28,256 bases of DNA from contig CAKTQM010000021.1 in assembly GCA_934597125.1 (NCBI GenBank), positions 1-28,256 of the forward strand, in the 5' to 3' direction. This stretch comes from an uncultured Oscillospiraceae bacterium. GTDB taxonomy: Bacteria; Bacillota; Clostridia; Oscillospirales; Oscillospiraceae. The position numbers were made by a program, and so were the translations under genes. This document shows, piece after piece, positions 1 through 8,510 of this stretch (positions within the stretch are counted from its first letter, which is position 1; each line of letters starts with the position of its first letter). Under the pieces are notes generated by a model that saw only the letters and a list, made by a program, of their open reading frames with translations, was not told the DNA's origin and ran no database searches.

Positions 1-3000
1 GTGTAGGTCACCGTGCCCGTGCCGCTGCCGCCGGAAGTGCCCAGCGCCAGCTTCTGCCCGTAGACCACAGTCGTGCCCCCTGTGATACGAAGCTCTGCCT
101 GATCGTCTCTGGCAATCAGGGTGATGACCACCTTGACTACGGCATCCTCATAGTTGGCGGAGGAGATGGTCACGGGCAGGGTCACGGAGTCGCCCGCCTT
201 GCCACCGGACAGCGTGTATGCCACCTTGCCGGTGGAATCTACATCCCAGCTTACAACCGTCACAGAGCCGGTCTTACTCTCGGTACCCTTGGCATAGGTC
301 AGTGCGCCTGCGTCAGCGGGCACATCGGCATCGCCAATTGCCTTTTCACCGGTAGTCACAGTGTACTTGAAACTAACAGGAATGTCCGCCAGCACAGGCG
401 CGGCAGCCTTGCTGATAGTCACTGTGATGGTGGGGAGTGCGGCATTCAGGGTGTAGTTGCTCGCCTTGCCGATGCCGTCTGCCAGCGTCACACCAGAGTA
501 GGTCACATTGTATGTGCCAACCTTGGCATCGGAGATTGAGCCCGTGGCAGGAATATTTACATCCAGCGTTTCGTTGTCCACAAGACCGGTAAGGCTCACA
601 GCACCCTTGGTTAGGACGACCGTCTTATTGTCCTTTTCATACTGACGGTCGGTTGCATTGATACCGCTGGTGAGGGTAACTTCCTTCGCCGTGATGCTTG
701 CGCTGTGGATGGTTAGCACCTCGGTGGCTGCCAGTGTATAGTTGCCGGTGGTGATGGCCTCCGGGGTAAAGGTGATTTCGCTCGCCTCGTTGACATCGGC
801 GCTGTTGAATTTCAGCGTTCCCTTGACCGTGAGAATATCGCCGTTCACCAGAGAGGCTGGCTTCACGGAAACGGCAAGGCCGCTGGGTGCGCTGTCGCTG
901 CCGTCATAAACCTTGGTGATCGGGCCGGAGTAGGTCAGATCATCCTCAGTCAGCGGTTTCGGTTTCACCGTCAGGGTGTAGGAGATCTCCTTTTCGGCAT
1001 AGTCTTTCGTCTCGGACGCCTTGGCCTTGATGGTCGCGGTTCCCGCGCCGACAATGGTGACCCTGCCGGTCTGAGTGTTGACCGTGGCAACATCTGTCTT
1101 GCTGCTTTCGTAGGTCACGGTGCTGCCCTCTGCTGCGCCGCTGGCGGCGACGGTGAAGTCGGGATCGCCGTAGGTTTTGGTGATGGTGCTGTCCGCAAAG
1201 GCGAAGCCGCTCTGCGTCAGCTTGCTCGTCACGGTGTATTTGCCCGTGTTGAACGTGATGGCGTAGTTAGCGCTCAATGCCAGACTACCCTGCGTGATGG
1301 TGTACTGGTCGCCCACAACATCCTTGTTCGCGTTCGTCGTCAGTGCGCCGGTGAAGGCGTCCGTGCCGATGAGCGCGGGGGTGTAGGTGTATGTCAGTTC
1401 GACCAAATTATAGCCCACACGGGAGGATTTGTCCTCCGCTGTGACGGTGATGGGCTTCGCGGTGACGGTCAGCGCATTCGTGCCCTCGACGGTGACGATG
1501 TAATTCGCGTTGTTCGCCGATCCGGTCACGTCGTAGCGGCCGACATTGGAGGTCGTGGTCGCGTCGCTGCTCAGGCTCAAATTGAGCGATGCGATGTCGT
1601 CGTCACCGACCAGCGCGCCGGACGGGGCGCTTGCGGTGAACACCGGGTTCGCTTCGCCGTAGGCGCGGGTCACCGGGGTCACCGTGACGGTGATGGCTTT
1701 CGCGGTGACGGTCAGCGCGTCCGTGCCCGCGACCGTGACGGCATAATTGCCGTTGCTCGCCGTGCCGGTCACGTCGTACTTGCCGACGGAGGAAGTTGCG
1801 CTTGCGTCTGTGGTCAGGCTCAAGCCGAGCGATTCCATAGTGTCGCTGCCCACAAAGTCCATGCCGCCGGTCTTCTGCGCGGTAAAGGTCGGGTTCGCCT
1901 CGCCGTAGGTGCGGGTCGCCGCGTCCACCGTGACGGTGATGGGGCGCGGATTGACAGTCAGCTTCTGTGTGCCGTTAAATGTGACGTCGTAATTGGAATT
2001 GAGCCATAAGAAGACATCGACATCGAATGTACCGACTTTGGAGGTATCGCCGCCGCTCCAGGACGGTTTCAGTGCCCCGAGGGTATCGCCCTTTGCCAGC
2101 GTGCCGTCCACAATGCGGAGCGAAGACGTAAAGGACACGCCGGGCTCACCGTAGTAGTATGTGACCGGGTCGAGGGTCAGAGAGATCGGGCGCTTGGTGA
2201 CGGTCAGCGTATAGCTCGCCGTGGCGCTGGAATACCTGCCGGTGACTTCCGCCGCGGTGGCGGTGATGGTCGTTGTGCCGACATTTTTGGCGGTGACTGT
2301 GCCGTTTTCATCCACGGTGGCGATATTCTCGTCGCTGCTGGTGTACGTCACTTCGCTGCCGTCGCTGTTTGCGCGGTTATTGGTCGCCGGGTTGGCGAGG
2401 GTATCGCCGTAGGTCACAGACTGGTCGTCGGTCTTTGCAAACGTCAGCGTCTGCCCCGCCAGACCGATGGTGTACTCCTTTGTGACATTCGCAGGCAGCT
2501 TGTAGTTGTCTGCCTTGTCGCCGGTCAGTCCGGTGGCCGTGGCGGTGTGGGGGCCGGTCACGGTTTCATTTCCACCGGTGACGGTCACGCCGATTTTGTC
2601 GCCGTTCACCAGATTGCCCGCCGTGGCGGTGACTGCGCCGCCGTCGTTATAGGTGCGGTTTTCATAGCCGTCCCATGTGAGCGTGACCTCGCGCTGTAGG
2701 ACGGTGAACGTCCATGTAGGATCCGTCAGATCATCGGCGGACTGGTAGTTTTCGGTTTCCGTAACCTTGATATGAAGTTGGTAGGTACCTACATTCAATC
2801 CGCCGGAGGCCATATTATCGTTCTTATCGTAATAACTCCAGTAATAATCGTCTATACCGTCAACTCTGGGGGTAATATCCGGCCACCTCGTTTGGCCGTT
2901 ATAGATTAAATCAGTCGGGGCGGCATAGGTGAAGTCGTCGGCCGTGAGGGTGGCCTTGTTGATGGTGTACTTCACGCTGGCAGTCACTTCGCCCATGGTG

Positions 3001-5753
3001 ATGCTGGCGATGTAGGTGCCGGCATTGGTGGGGGCGGCGGATAGGGTTTCATTGCCCTTTTTGTAGGTGATGGTGGGCACAGGAATGCTGTCGTTAAGCT
3101 TTTTCTCCAGCGTTGCGTTCGCGTCCTTGTCATCGCCATAAGTCTCATGCGCAGGATTATTGATCGTTACGCTGCCGCCGTTTGTGTTGTAGCAGCCAGC
3201 GGCGGTGCAGGTGGCCGTGATGGTATTCTTGCCGTCAGACGCATACGTCCAGCTATGCTCGTGCGCGCTGAGGTAGAGGGCGTTATCGTTCTTTTTGGTG
3301 ATCTTGTAGTCCGCTTCTTCCGCGTCCGGGGTGAAGATCGCGGTGTAGTGGGACTCCTCATTCGTCGCGTTGGTGACGATTTTGACCGGTCTGCCGGAAT
3401 CGGGCCAGTCATCCGTGCTAACACCGATGCGGGCGTCCGCGTCCAGACCGGCTGTGCCGATGGCGACGGTTTTGTCGGTGAACAGATAGAGGTTATTGGC
3501 TTTCCCCCTGCTGCCCTGCACATACAAGCCGTTCGTGCTGTCCAGCGTGCCGTTTTGCCAGTTATCCGTGATCTGCACGCTGCCGGAAACGGTCATAGTG
3601 CCAGTGCCGCTCAATTCCACGCCGCCGCCATAGCCCGTGGTGTTGTTGCCGGTGATGCTGCCGCCGCTCATGGTGAATTTGCCGCCGTCGTACACATTCA
3701 CGCCGCCACCACCGCTCCAGTTGGGGCCGTCGCCCGCAGCGTTGTTACCGATGATGCTGCCGCCGGACATATTGAAGGTGCCGTTGTTCACATCCACACC
3801 GCCGCCATAGCCGTCGGCGGTGTTGCGGGAGATGACCGCGCTGCCGCTCATGTTGAACGTGCCCTTGTCGAGACGCACGCCGCCGCCGTCTCCGCTGGCC
3901 GTGTTGCCGGCGACCTTGCCGCCGGACATATTGAAGGTGCCGCCTTTGACATACACGCCGCCGCCGTTGGCGGCAGTGTTGCCGGAAATCGTGCCGCCGG
4001 TCATGGTGAAGGTGCTGCCGGACGCCACATACACACCGCCGCCGTCGAAGCCGTTCGTATCGTTGCCGCTGATCACGCCGCCGTGCATCGCAAAGGTCAT
4101 ATTCTCGTTAACGTACACGCCCGCGCCGTGACGTTGGGTGGTGGAAGTGCTTGTTTTACCTCCGTTGCCGGCGATATTGCCGCCGTACATAGTGAAGCTG
4201 CCATTCGTTACCGACACGCCATGGCCGTTGAAATTGGTGGTGATCTTGCCGTACTCCGCCTTGCCGCCCTTGCAGTCGGTAAGGGTGAAGGAGCAGCCGC
4301 TGCTTATCTCAATGGCATTCAGCGCCGTGGCCGTGATGCTGTGGCCGTTCAGACACAGCACCACATTGTTGGCAGGCTCCCAACTATTCGTCGTCAGCTC
4401 GACATCCTTCGTCAGGTAGTAATTGCCCGCTCCCGTGATTTCGGCAAGGTCGGAAACGCCCTTCCAGTCGTCAATGTTGCCGTGCGTATCATTAGTGTGC
4501 CCGCAGCTTGCCCCGCAGATGGGGTGCGGCTCATGGGGCTTTGACATCTGCATCACGATAGCGCCGCTGCTGAGGACGATTTCATTCCCCGCGCCCGTAT
4601 CATCGTGGAACTTCCCCGCGTCAGCGTCTGTCGGGGCGTAGCCGTTGCCCCCCTGCGCGATGGTTACAGGGTTGCCTGCGGCGGGCGGCGTCTCTGTGGT
4701 TACGCCAATGCTTGCGCTATCCCCCAGTCCGCCCGCAAGGGTGATGGTCTTGCCGCTGGGCAGATAGACATTCCCGCCGGTATTGCCGGAGATGTTCACA
4801 TTGCCGGATACGGTAAAACTGCCGCCGCTATCCACATATACGCCGCCGCCCTTTCCGGTAGCGGTGTTGCCGCTGATGGTGCCGCCATACATGGTAAAGC
4901 TGCCGCCGGCTTCGACGCACACGCCGCCGCCATTCACCGGCCGGTAGCTGGAGGTCGCGTTGCCGCTGATGCTGCCGCCGTACATGATAAGTTTTCCGCC
5001 GGAACAGACCGATACACCGCCGCCGGAATATGAACTGTGGTGGGTGATCCTGCCTCCGCCCCTACAGTCGCACAGCGTCAGCGTTGTGCCGTCGTTAACG
5101 AAAATACCATATAACAAATTTGAGCCTATGGTAATGTTACTGCCGTTCAGACAGAAAACGACATCTCCATTAATGTCGATCTTGTTCACACCGATGTCCT
5201 GAGCCAGATAGTAAGTGCCAGCGGTGAGCGTAACGTCTCCCATATTATTAGACACCTTCTCACCGCCCGCATACACGCCATCTGTTCCCATGGTCAGCGC
5301 CGTTGCAAACGTTTGAGAATTCGTGGCTTCGGATGGGCAGATGGTGCAATTGCCCCCGTGGGAGCAGAGCTTATGGCTATGCTCTCCCGCCTGCACCTCC
5401 GTCATCGCGGCCAGTGCCGCGCAGACCGACAGATACCGCTCCATGTCCAGCGCGCCGGCCTCCTCCGCCGTCAGCGCGTCCATGGCCTCGTCAATGGCCA
5501 GCAGCTGGGCCTCGATCTTCGCCGCGTTCTCCGCCGTCACGTCCTCCGGCAGGGTGTCGATCAGCGTCTGGGCAGCCTGCAGCGCCCCGCCGTCCTTCGT
5601 GGCGTACTCCTTGGCAAGGTGCGCATCGGCCGTTTTTCCGTCGGTCTGCACCTCTGCCGCTGCCGCGTCCACCGTCTCCGCAAATGCCGCCGCAGGCAGC
5701 ATGGTGAAGCAGAGCGCAAGTGCCATAAGCAGACTCAATACTCGTTTCTTCAT
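1..5753 (-). CDS. Giant secreted beta-helix and MBG/Big_2 repeat surface protein, 3' end outside window
   Basis: The frame is open from ATG 5753 to the left edge, giving 1917 codons with no stop seen. An AAGGAGG site lies 6-7 nt upstream of the ATG. Residues 1-25 are a signal peptide (MKKRVLSLLMALALCF, cleavage near AFA-ET). An Ala/Glu-rich helical stretch follows to about 120, then a Cys/His cluster (HSHKLCSHGGNCTIC, about 125-143). Two blocks of GG-V-x-MxGG-x-ISGN beta-helix repeats occupy about 170-340 and 438-730. They are separated by a second cluster, HPICGASCGHTNDTHG (about 410-425). From about 890 on come Ig-like MBG/YDG repeats (TYGE/YGD, N-Y-x-V-T, LTV) mixed with Big_2-like segments. 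Such proteins are usually cell-wall or S-layer attached; the anchor would lie beyond the edge. Function is unknown; adhesion or a surface scaffold is an inference. Confidence 0.88.
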   Translation of the reverse strand, partial: MKKRVLSLLMALALCFTMLPAAAFAETVDAAAAEVQTDGKTADAHLAKEYATKDGGALQAAQTLIDTLPEDVTAENAAKIEAQLLAIDEAMDALTAEEAGALDMERYLSVCAALAAMTEVQAGEHSHKLCSHGGNCTICPSEATNSQTFATALTMGTDGVYAGGEKVSNNMGDVTLTAGTYYLAQDIGVNKIDINGDVVFCLNGSNITIGSNLLYGIFVNDGTTLTLCDCRGGGRITHHSSYSGGGVSVCSGGKLIMYGGSISGNATSSYRPVNGGGVCVEAGGSFTMYGGTISGNTATGKGGGVYVDSGGSFTVSGNVNISGNTGGNVYLPSGKTITLAGGLGDSASIGVTTETPPAAGNPVTIAQGGNGYAPTDADAGKFHDDTGAGNEIVLSSGAIVMQMSKPHEPHPICGASCGHTNDTHGNIDDWKGVSDLAEITGAGNYYLTKDVELTTNSWEPANNVVLCLNGHSITATALNAIEISSGCSFTLTDCKGGKAEYGKITTNFNGHGVSVTNGSFTMYGGNIAGNGGKTSTSTTQRHGAGVYVNENMTFAMHGGVISGNDTNGFDGGGVYVASGSTFTMTGGTISGNTAANGGGVYVKGGTFNMSGGKVAGNTASGDGGGVRLDKGTFNMSGSAVISRNTADGYGGGVDVNNGTFNMSGGSIIGNNAAGDGPNWSGGGGVNVYDGGKFTMSGGSITGNNTTGYGGGVELSGTGTMTVSGSVQITDNWQNGTLDSTNGLYVQGSRGKANNLYLFTDKTVAIGTAGLDADARIGVSTDDWPDSGRPVKIVTNATNEESHYTAIFTPDAEEADYKITKKNDNALYLSAHEHSWTYASDGKNTITATCTAAGCYNTNGGSVTINNPAHETYGDDKDANATLEKKLNDSIPVPTITYKKGNETLSAAPTNAGTYIASITMGEVTASVKYTINKATLTADDFTYAAPTDLIYNGQTRWPDITPRVDGIDDYYWSYYDKNDNMASGGLNVGTYQLHIKVTETENYQSADDLTDPTWTFTVLQREVTLTWDGYENRTYNDGGAVTATAGNLVNGDKIGVTVTGGNETVTGPHTATATGLTGDKADNYKLPANVTKEYTIGLAGQTLTFAKTDDQSVTYGDTLANPATNNRANSDGSEVTYTSSDENIATVDENGTVTAKNVGTTTITATAAEVTGRYSSATASYTLTVTKRPISLTLDPVTYYYGEPGVSFTSSLRIVDGTLAKGDTLGALKPSWSGGDTSKVGTFDVDVFLWLNSNYDVTFNGTQKLTVNPRPITVTVDAATRTYGEANPTFTAQKTGGMDFVGSDTMESLGLSLTTDASATSSVGKYDVTGTASNGNYAVTVAGTDALTVTAKAITVTVTPVTRAYGEANPVFTASAPSGALVGDDDIASLNLSLSSDATTTSNVGRYDVTGSANNANYIVTVEGTNALTVTAKPITVTAEDKSSRVGYNLVELTYTYTPALIGTDAFTGALTTNANKDVVGDQYTITQGSLALSANYAITFNTGKYTVTSKLTQSGFAFADSTITKTYGDPDFTVAASGAAEGSTVTYESSKTDVATVNTQTGRVTIVGAGTATIKAKASETKDYAEKEISYTLTVKPKPLTEDDLTYSGPITKVYDGSDSAPSGLAVSVKPASLVNGDILTVKGTLKFNSADVNEASEITFTPEAITTGNYTLAATEVLTIHSASITAKEVTLTSGINATDRQYEKDNKTVVLTKGAVSLTGLVDNETLDVNIPATGSISDAKVGTYNVTYSGVTLADGIGKASNYTLNAALPTITVTISKAAAPVLADIPVSFKYTVTTGEKAIGDADVPADAGALTYAKGTESKTGSVTVVSWDVDSTGKVAYTLSGGKAGDSVTLPVTISSANYEDAVVKVVITLIARDDQAELRITGGTTVVYGQKLALGTSGGSGTGTVTY
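1441..1929 (-). repeat. Two tandem near-identical MBG repeat units in the surface protein gene
   Basis: Two adjacent in-frame units (1441-1683, 243 bp; 1684-1929, 246 bp) each begin, on the plus strand, with GTGACGGTGATGG and share most of their sequence. Each encodes about 81-82 residues with the pattern R-x-YGEANP-x-FTA ... SVG/NVG-K/R-YDVTG-x-A-x-NY-V-TV ... LTVTAK. Similarity at DNA level suggests fairly recent duplication, and the array could change length by recombination. Confidence 0.75.
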
Positions 5754-5834
5754 ACAGGGCCTCCTTCAAAAGATGTGCTTGGCGATTCGGATGGAACTGT
5801 GCGCCCGCGGCGCGGTTTTCAGAAAAGCGCCCGC

Positions 5835-5918
5835 CCCGTAGGGGTACCCTACGGGAAAGCAATGGAGCGCGCCCCATTGCCCAGTGTCCGCTCATCAGCG
5901 TCACCCGATAAGCGGACA
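5835..5918 (-). other. Three consecutive hairpins in the leader of the surface protein gene
   Basis: Between the MerR-type promoter and the surface-protein ATG are three inverted repeats in a row: 5835-5843/5847-5855 (9-bp stem, 3-nt loop), 5859-5865/5874-5880 (7-bp stem) and 5885-5892/5911-5918 (8-bp stem). None is followed by a U-run in the direction of transcription, so they do not read as terminators. They may stabilise the roughly 200-nt leader or control its translation; that is inference. Confidence 0.5.
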
Positions 5919-5936
5919 GCACTTTCCGGAAAAAAC

Positions 5937-5964
5937 TTGCTTTTTTCCCAGTTCCCTATATAGT
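5937..5964 (+). promoter_or_regulatory. Probable promoter of the MerR gene
   Basis: TTGCTT (5937-5942), a 16-bp spacer and TATAGT (5959-5964) make a reasonable sigma-A promoter facing the MerR gene. Transcription would start near 5971, just before the dyad at 5977-5992, so a bound regulator could also repress its own gene. Confidence 0.5.
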
Positions 5965-5967
5965 AAT

Positions 5968-5998
5968 ATCATACACCGTACGCTAACGTACGATGCAA
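5968..5998 (-). promoter_or_regulatory. MerR-type promoter with 19-bp spacer, directed at the surface protein gene
   Basis: Reading the minus strand, -35 TTGCAT (5998-5993) and -10 TATGAT (5973-5968) are separated by 19 bp. The spacer contains the perfect dyad CGTACG-TTAG-CGTACG (5992-5977). A 19-bp spacer with a centred dyad is the hallmark of promoters activated by MerR-family regulators, and a MerR gene starts just 31 bp away. The start point would be near 5961, leaving a leader of about 208 nt before the surface-protein ATG. Confidence 0.72.
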
Positions 5999-6028
5999 GA
6001 GCTTTTTTGCGTTTTGGGGAGGTTTTTT

Positions 6029-6811
6029 ATGAAAAAAGACCGGGATTTGTTTTCCATCGGCGAGGTTGCGCGGGCGCTTGCGATCACCCGTCGAACCATT
6101 CTCTATTACGAGGAGTTCGGCCTGATCCGGCCGGATGTCAAAGACGGCGCCACCGGAAACCGCTACTATACCATCGACACCTTCGTGAAGCTCCGCACCA
6201 TCCGCATTTTGCAGAATCTTGGCCTGTCCCTGAGCGATATCCGCGGGTATTTTGACGGCGAATTCGATCTGCCGCCCCTGATCCGGCGGCTGGAGACGCT
6301 GCGGGAGGAGCTGGATCGCCAGATTGAAAGCCTCAAAGAGCGCTCCCGCGTGGAGCCGCCCCGGGTGAAGCAGATCCAACTGCCCGCCCAGACCGTTTAC
6401 CGCCGCGTCGCCGTGGCCCCCACCGTGGCGCAGCGCACGGCGCTGCTGCGCCATACCGCTCTGGAGGGGATGCGGCGCTACGGCACGGATATCTCCCGCC
6501 GCATGTATCTTGTGGAGTCGTCCCTCGACCGGCCCGATGAGATCGCCTTCTGCGTGGCCGTCCCGCCGGAGAGCGAGGGCGAGGGCGTCGAGCTTCTTCC
6601 CGCGGCACAGGCGCTCAGTCTCTATCATCACGGCGCGTATGAGACGCTGCCCGCCGTGGCGCGGCGGCTGCTTGCCCATGCCCGGGAGCACGGCCTTACG
6701 CCCGCAGGCACGATCCGCCGCGTCTATCTGGAGGGCCCGTCCCTGCACAAGGATCCCGCGAAGTTTATCACCCAGGTGGTGCTGCCCCTCAGGGAAGCGC
6801 GGCAGGAATGA
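6029..6811 (+). CDS. MerR-family regulator with GyrI-like effector-binding domain
   Basis: 260 residues. I chose the ATG at 6029 because GGGGAGG (6016-6022) lies 6 nt upstream and the protein then begins MKKDRDLFSIGEVARAL, the standard MerR start; an in-frame ATG at 5993 would overlap the operator. Residues about 8-75 are the winged helix (IGEVARALAITRRTILYYEEFGLI), followed by a coiled-coil dimerisation helix (about 80-110). The C-terminal half, YRRVAVAPTV to LEGPSLHKDPAKFITQVVLPL, fits the GyrI-like/BmrR-type effector domain that binds bulky or cationic drugs. It is divergent from the surface protein, whose promoter carries a MerR-style dyad, so it probably activates that gene. The ligand is unknown. 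Confidence 0.9.
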   Translation: MKKDRDLFSIGEVARALAITRRTILYYEEFGLIRPDVKDGATGNRYYTIDTFVKLRTIRILQNLGLSLSDIRGYFDGEFDLPPLIRRLETLREELDRQIESLKERSRVEPPRVKQIQLPAQTVYRRVAVAPTVAQRTALLRHTALEGMRRYGTDISRRMYLVESSLDRPDEIAFCVAVPPESEGEGVELLPAAQALSLYHHGAYETLPAVARRLLAHAREHGLTPAGTIRRVYLEGPSLHKDPAKFITQVVLPLREARQE

Positions 6812-6861
6812 CGCGCCGCCTGTTCCGTCCGTGCTTTTTCGCAAAACCCCACAATCCCCCC

Positions 6862-6890
6862 TTGGAATTCTCACGCATTTATGGTAAAAT
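6862..6890 (+). promoter_or_regulatory. Promoter of the alkyltransferase-like/decarboxylase pair
   Basis: TTGGAA (6862-6867), a 17-bp spacer and TAAAAT (6885-6890) lie 29 nt before the TTG start of the next gene. No terminator is visible between the MerR stop and this site, so read-through from merR remains possible. Confidence 0.6.
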
Positions 6891-6919
6891 GATACAAAAC
6901 CGAAAGGAGGCGCCGCGCT

Positions 6920-7222
6920 TTGGATGAAGGGCTGGTCTATGAAATACTCTCCGTGGTGGCGGAGATCCCGCCGGGGCGGGTCTGCTCCTATGGCGAGATC
7001 GCCCGCCTGATCGGACGGGAGAAAAACGCCCGTCTGGTGGGCAAAGTCCTCAGCAGCGCGGAGCGGTACGGCGACTATCCCTGCTGCCATCGGGTGGTGA
7101 ACCACGCCGGCCGCACCGCGCCCCACTGGCCCCGGCAGCGGCAGCTGCTGGTGGAGGAGGGCGTCACCTTCCGCCCCAATGGCGCCGTCAACATGTCCCG
7201 CCACCTGTGGCGGGGAGAGTGA
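6920..7222 (+). CDS. Small MGMT/ATL-family DNA-alkylation repair protein
   Basis: 100 residues, matching only the DNA-binding domain of O6-methylguanine methyltransferase (COG3695 type). The start is TTG at 6920: AAAGGAGG ends at 6910, 9 nt away, and the nearby ATG (6924) is out of frame. Features are IPPGRVCSYGEIARLIG (residues about 16-32), the R-LVGKVLSS helix, the active-site box CCHRV (55-59) and the region after it, RTAPHWPRQRQLLVEEGV. True methyltransferases have PCHRV and the inactive alkyltransferase-like proteins have PWHRV. Here the Cys before His is kept, but Pro is replaced by Cys. It may be a minimal active enzyme or a lesion-recognition protein that flags damage for excision repair. 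The decarboxylase follows 18 nt later. Confidence 0.85.
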   Translation: MDEGLVYEILSVVAEIPPGRVCSYGEIARLIGREKNARLVGKVLSSAERYGDYPCCHRVVNHAGRTAPHWPRQRQLLVEEGVTFRPNGAVNMSRHLWRGE

Positions 7223-7240
7223 AACGAGAGGAGCATCATC

Positions 7241-8452
7241 ATGAACGACCGTATCCGGACGCTGGCGCGGCAGCACGCGCCCTGTTATCTCTATGAATAC
7301 GACGTGATGCAGCGGCAGGTGGAGACGCTGCGGCGCGCCTTCCCCCGCTATGACCTGCTGTACTCCATCAAGGCCAATCCCTTTCCGCCGGTGGTGCGGG
7401 CGCTGGCCGGTCTCGGCCTGGGGGCCGACGCCGCCAGCGCGCCGGAGGTACTGCTGAGCCGCCGCTGCGGCATGGCCCCGGCGGACATCTTCTTTTCCGC
7501 CGCCGGAAAGACCGATGCGGCGCTGGAGACAGCCTGGGACGGGTGCGAGCTGATCGCCGACTCGCTGGGCGAGGTGGCGCGCATCGGCGCGCTGTGTCAA
7601 AAGAAGGGGCAGCGCCGCGCCATCGGCGTGCGGATGAACCCCGCCTTCGGTATGGGCGGCGCGGCGGGCGGCCCCAGCAAATTCGGCATCAACGAGGAGG
7701 ATCTGCCCCAACTGAAAACCCTGCTGGCGAACCTTCCCGTGACGGTGGAGGGCATCCACGTCCACCTGAGATCCCAGAATCTGGACGCGGACGTGCTGGG
7801 CGGCTGCTACCGTGACAGCTGGGCGCTGGCCGGGCGGGTGCGGGATGCCCTGAACTGCGAAATGCGATATGTGAATTTCGGCAGCGGCGTGGGCGTGGCC
7901 TATGACGAAACCTTTGAGCAGCCCATGGATCTATCGCGGCTGCGGACGTACACCGACGCCATCGCCGCCGACAACGATGCCACGCTGCAGGCGCGGCTGA
8001 TGATCGAAACGGGCCGCTTTCCCACGGCTCAGGCGGGGACGTACTGGCTGCGGGTGGTGGACAAGAAATCCTCCCGCGGCAAGACCTACGTCATTGTGGA
8101 AAACTGCATGAACGGACTGCAAAAGCCCGCCATCGCCGCCATGCTGCGCCACGAGCTGGGCGGGAAGACGCCCGCGCCCTATGAGCCGCTGTTCACCTCC
8201 GACTGGGCGTTTCCCATCGTCGCCCACGGCGACGGAGCCGTGACGGAGACAGTGGACATCGTGGGCAACCTGTGCTGTGCCGCCGACGTGCTGGCGGAGG
8301 GCTTTACCGGCCCCGGACTGGACGTAGGCGACCTGATCGAGGTGCGCAACGCCGGCGCCTACGCCTGCACCCTGACCGCCCAGCGGTTCTCCAGCCACCG
8401 GCCCCCCGAAGAACTGCTGGTATACGGCGACGGCAGGGTAGAAACGGAATAA
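7241..8452 (+). CDS. Fold-III PLP-dependent decarboxylase, diaminopimelate/ornithine decarboxylase family
   Basis: 403 residues. The ATG has a GAGAGGAG site upstream. YSIKANP carries the PLP lysine (K44), followed by GADAASAPEVL. HVHLRSQ near residue 175 matches the HxGS-like region, GSGVG is the phosphate-binding glycine loop, and ETGRF corresponds to the E-x-GR PLP/substrate site. CCAADVLA (C345/C346) matches the catalytic C-x-S/A-x-DVL loop at the dimer interface. Substrate is not certain. The protein is shorter than typical LysA, no lysine-pathway gene is adjacent, and it could equally be a specialised amino acid or carrier-bound-substrate decarboxylase of the same family. It shares the 6862 promoter with the alkyltransferase-like gene and ends at a strong terminator. 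Confidence 0.85.
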   Translation: MNDRIRTLARQHAPCYLYEYDVMQRQVETLRRAFPRYDLLYSIKANPFPPVVRALAGLGLGADAASAPEVLLSRRCGMAPADIFFSAAGKTDAALETAWDGCELIADSLGEVARIGALCQKKGQRRAIGVRMNPAFGMGGAAGGPSKFGINEEDLPQLKTLLANLPVTVEGIHVHLRSQNLDADVLGGCYRDSWALAGRVRDALNCEMRYVNFGSGVGVAYDETFEQPMDLSRLRTYTDAIAADNDATLQARLMIETGRFPTAQAGTYWLRVVDKKSSRGKTYVIVENCMNGLQKPAIAAMLRHELGGKTPAPYEPLFTSDWAFPIVAHGDGAVTETVDIVGNLCCAADVLAEGFTGPGLDVGDLIEVRNAGAYACTLTAQRFSSHRPPEELLVYGDGRVETE

Positions 8453-8510
8453 ACCATGCCGCCGGCGGCACGCCACGGTTCTGCACGTTTCAGAGTTCTC
8501 TTTTCACGGA

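Noticed and set aside
3560..4440. Regularly spaced short repeats resembling a CRISPR array
   Set aside because: The repeats are degenerate, in frame and encode GG-x-MSGG-x-IxGN beta-helix turns; there is no exact repeat with unique spacers.
3147..4544. A 465-codon plus-strand frame inside the surface protein gene, rich in Ala, Val, Gly and His
   Set aside because: It is the reverse shadow of the GG-x-ISGN beta-helix repeats; no ribosome site, and the minus-strand frame has a signal peptide and known repeat patterns.
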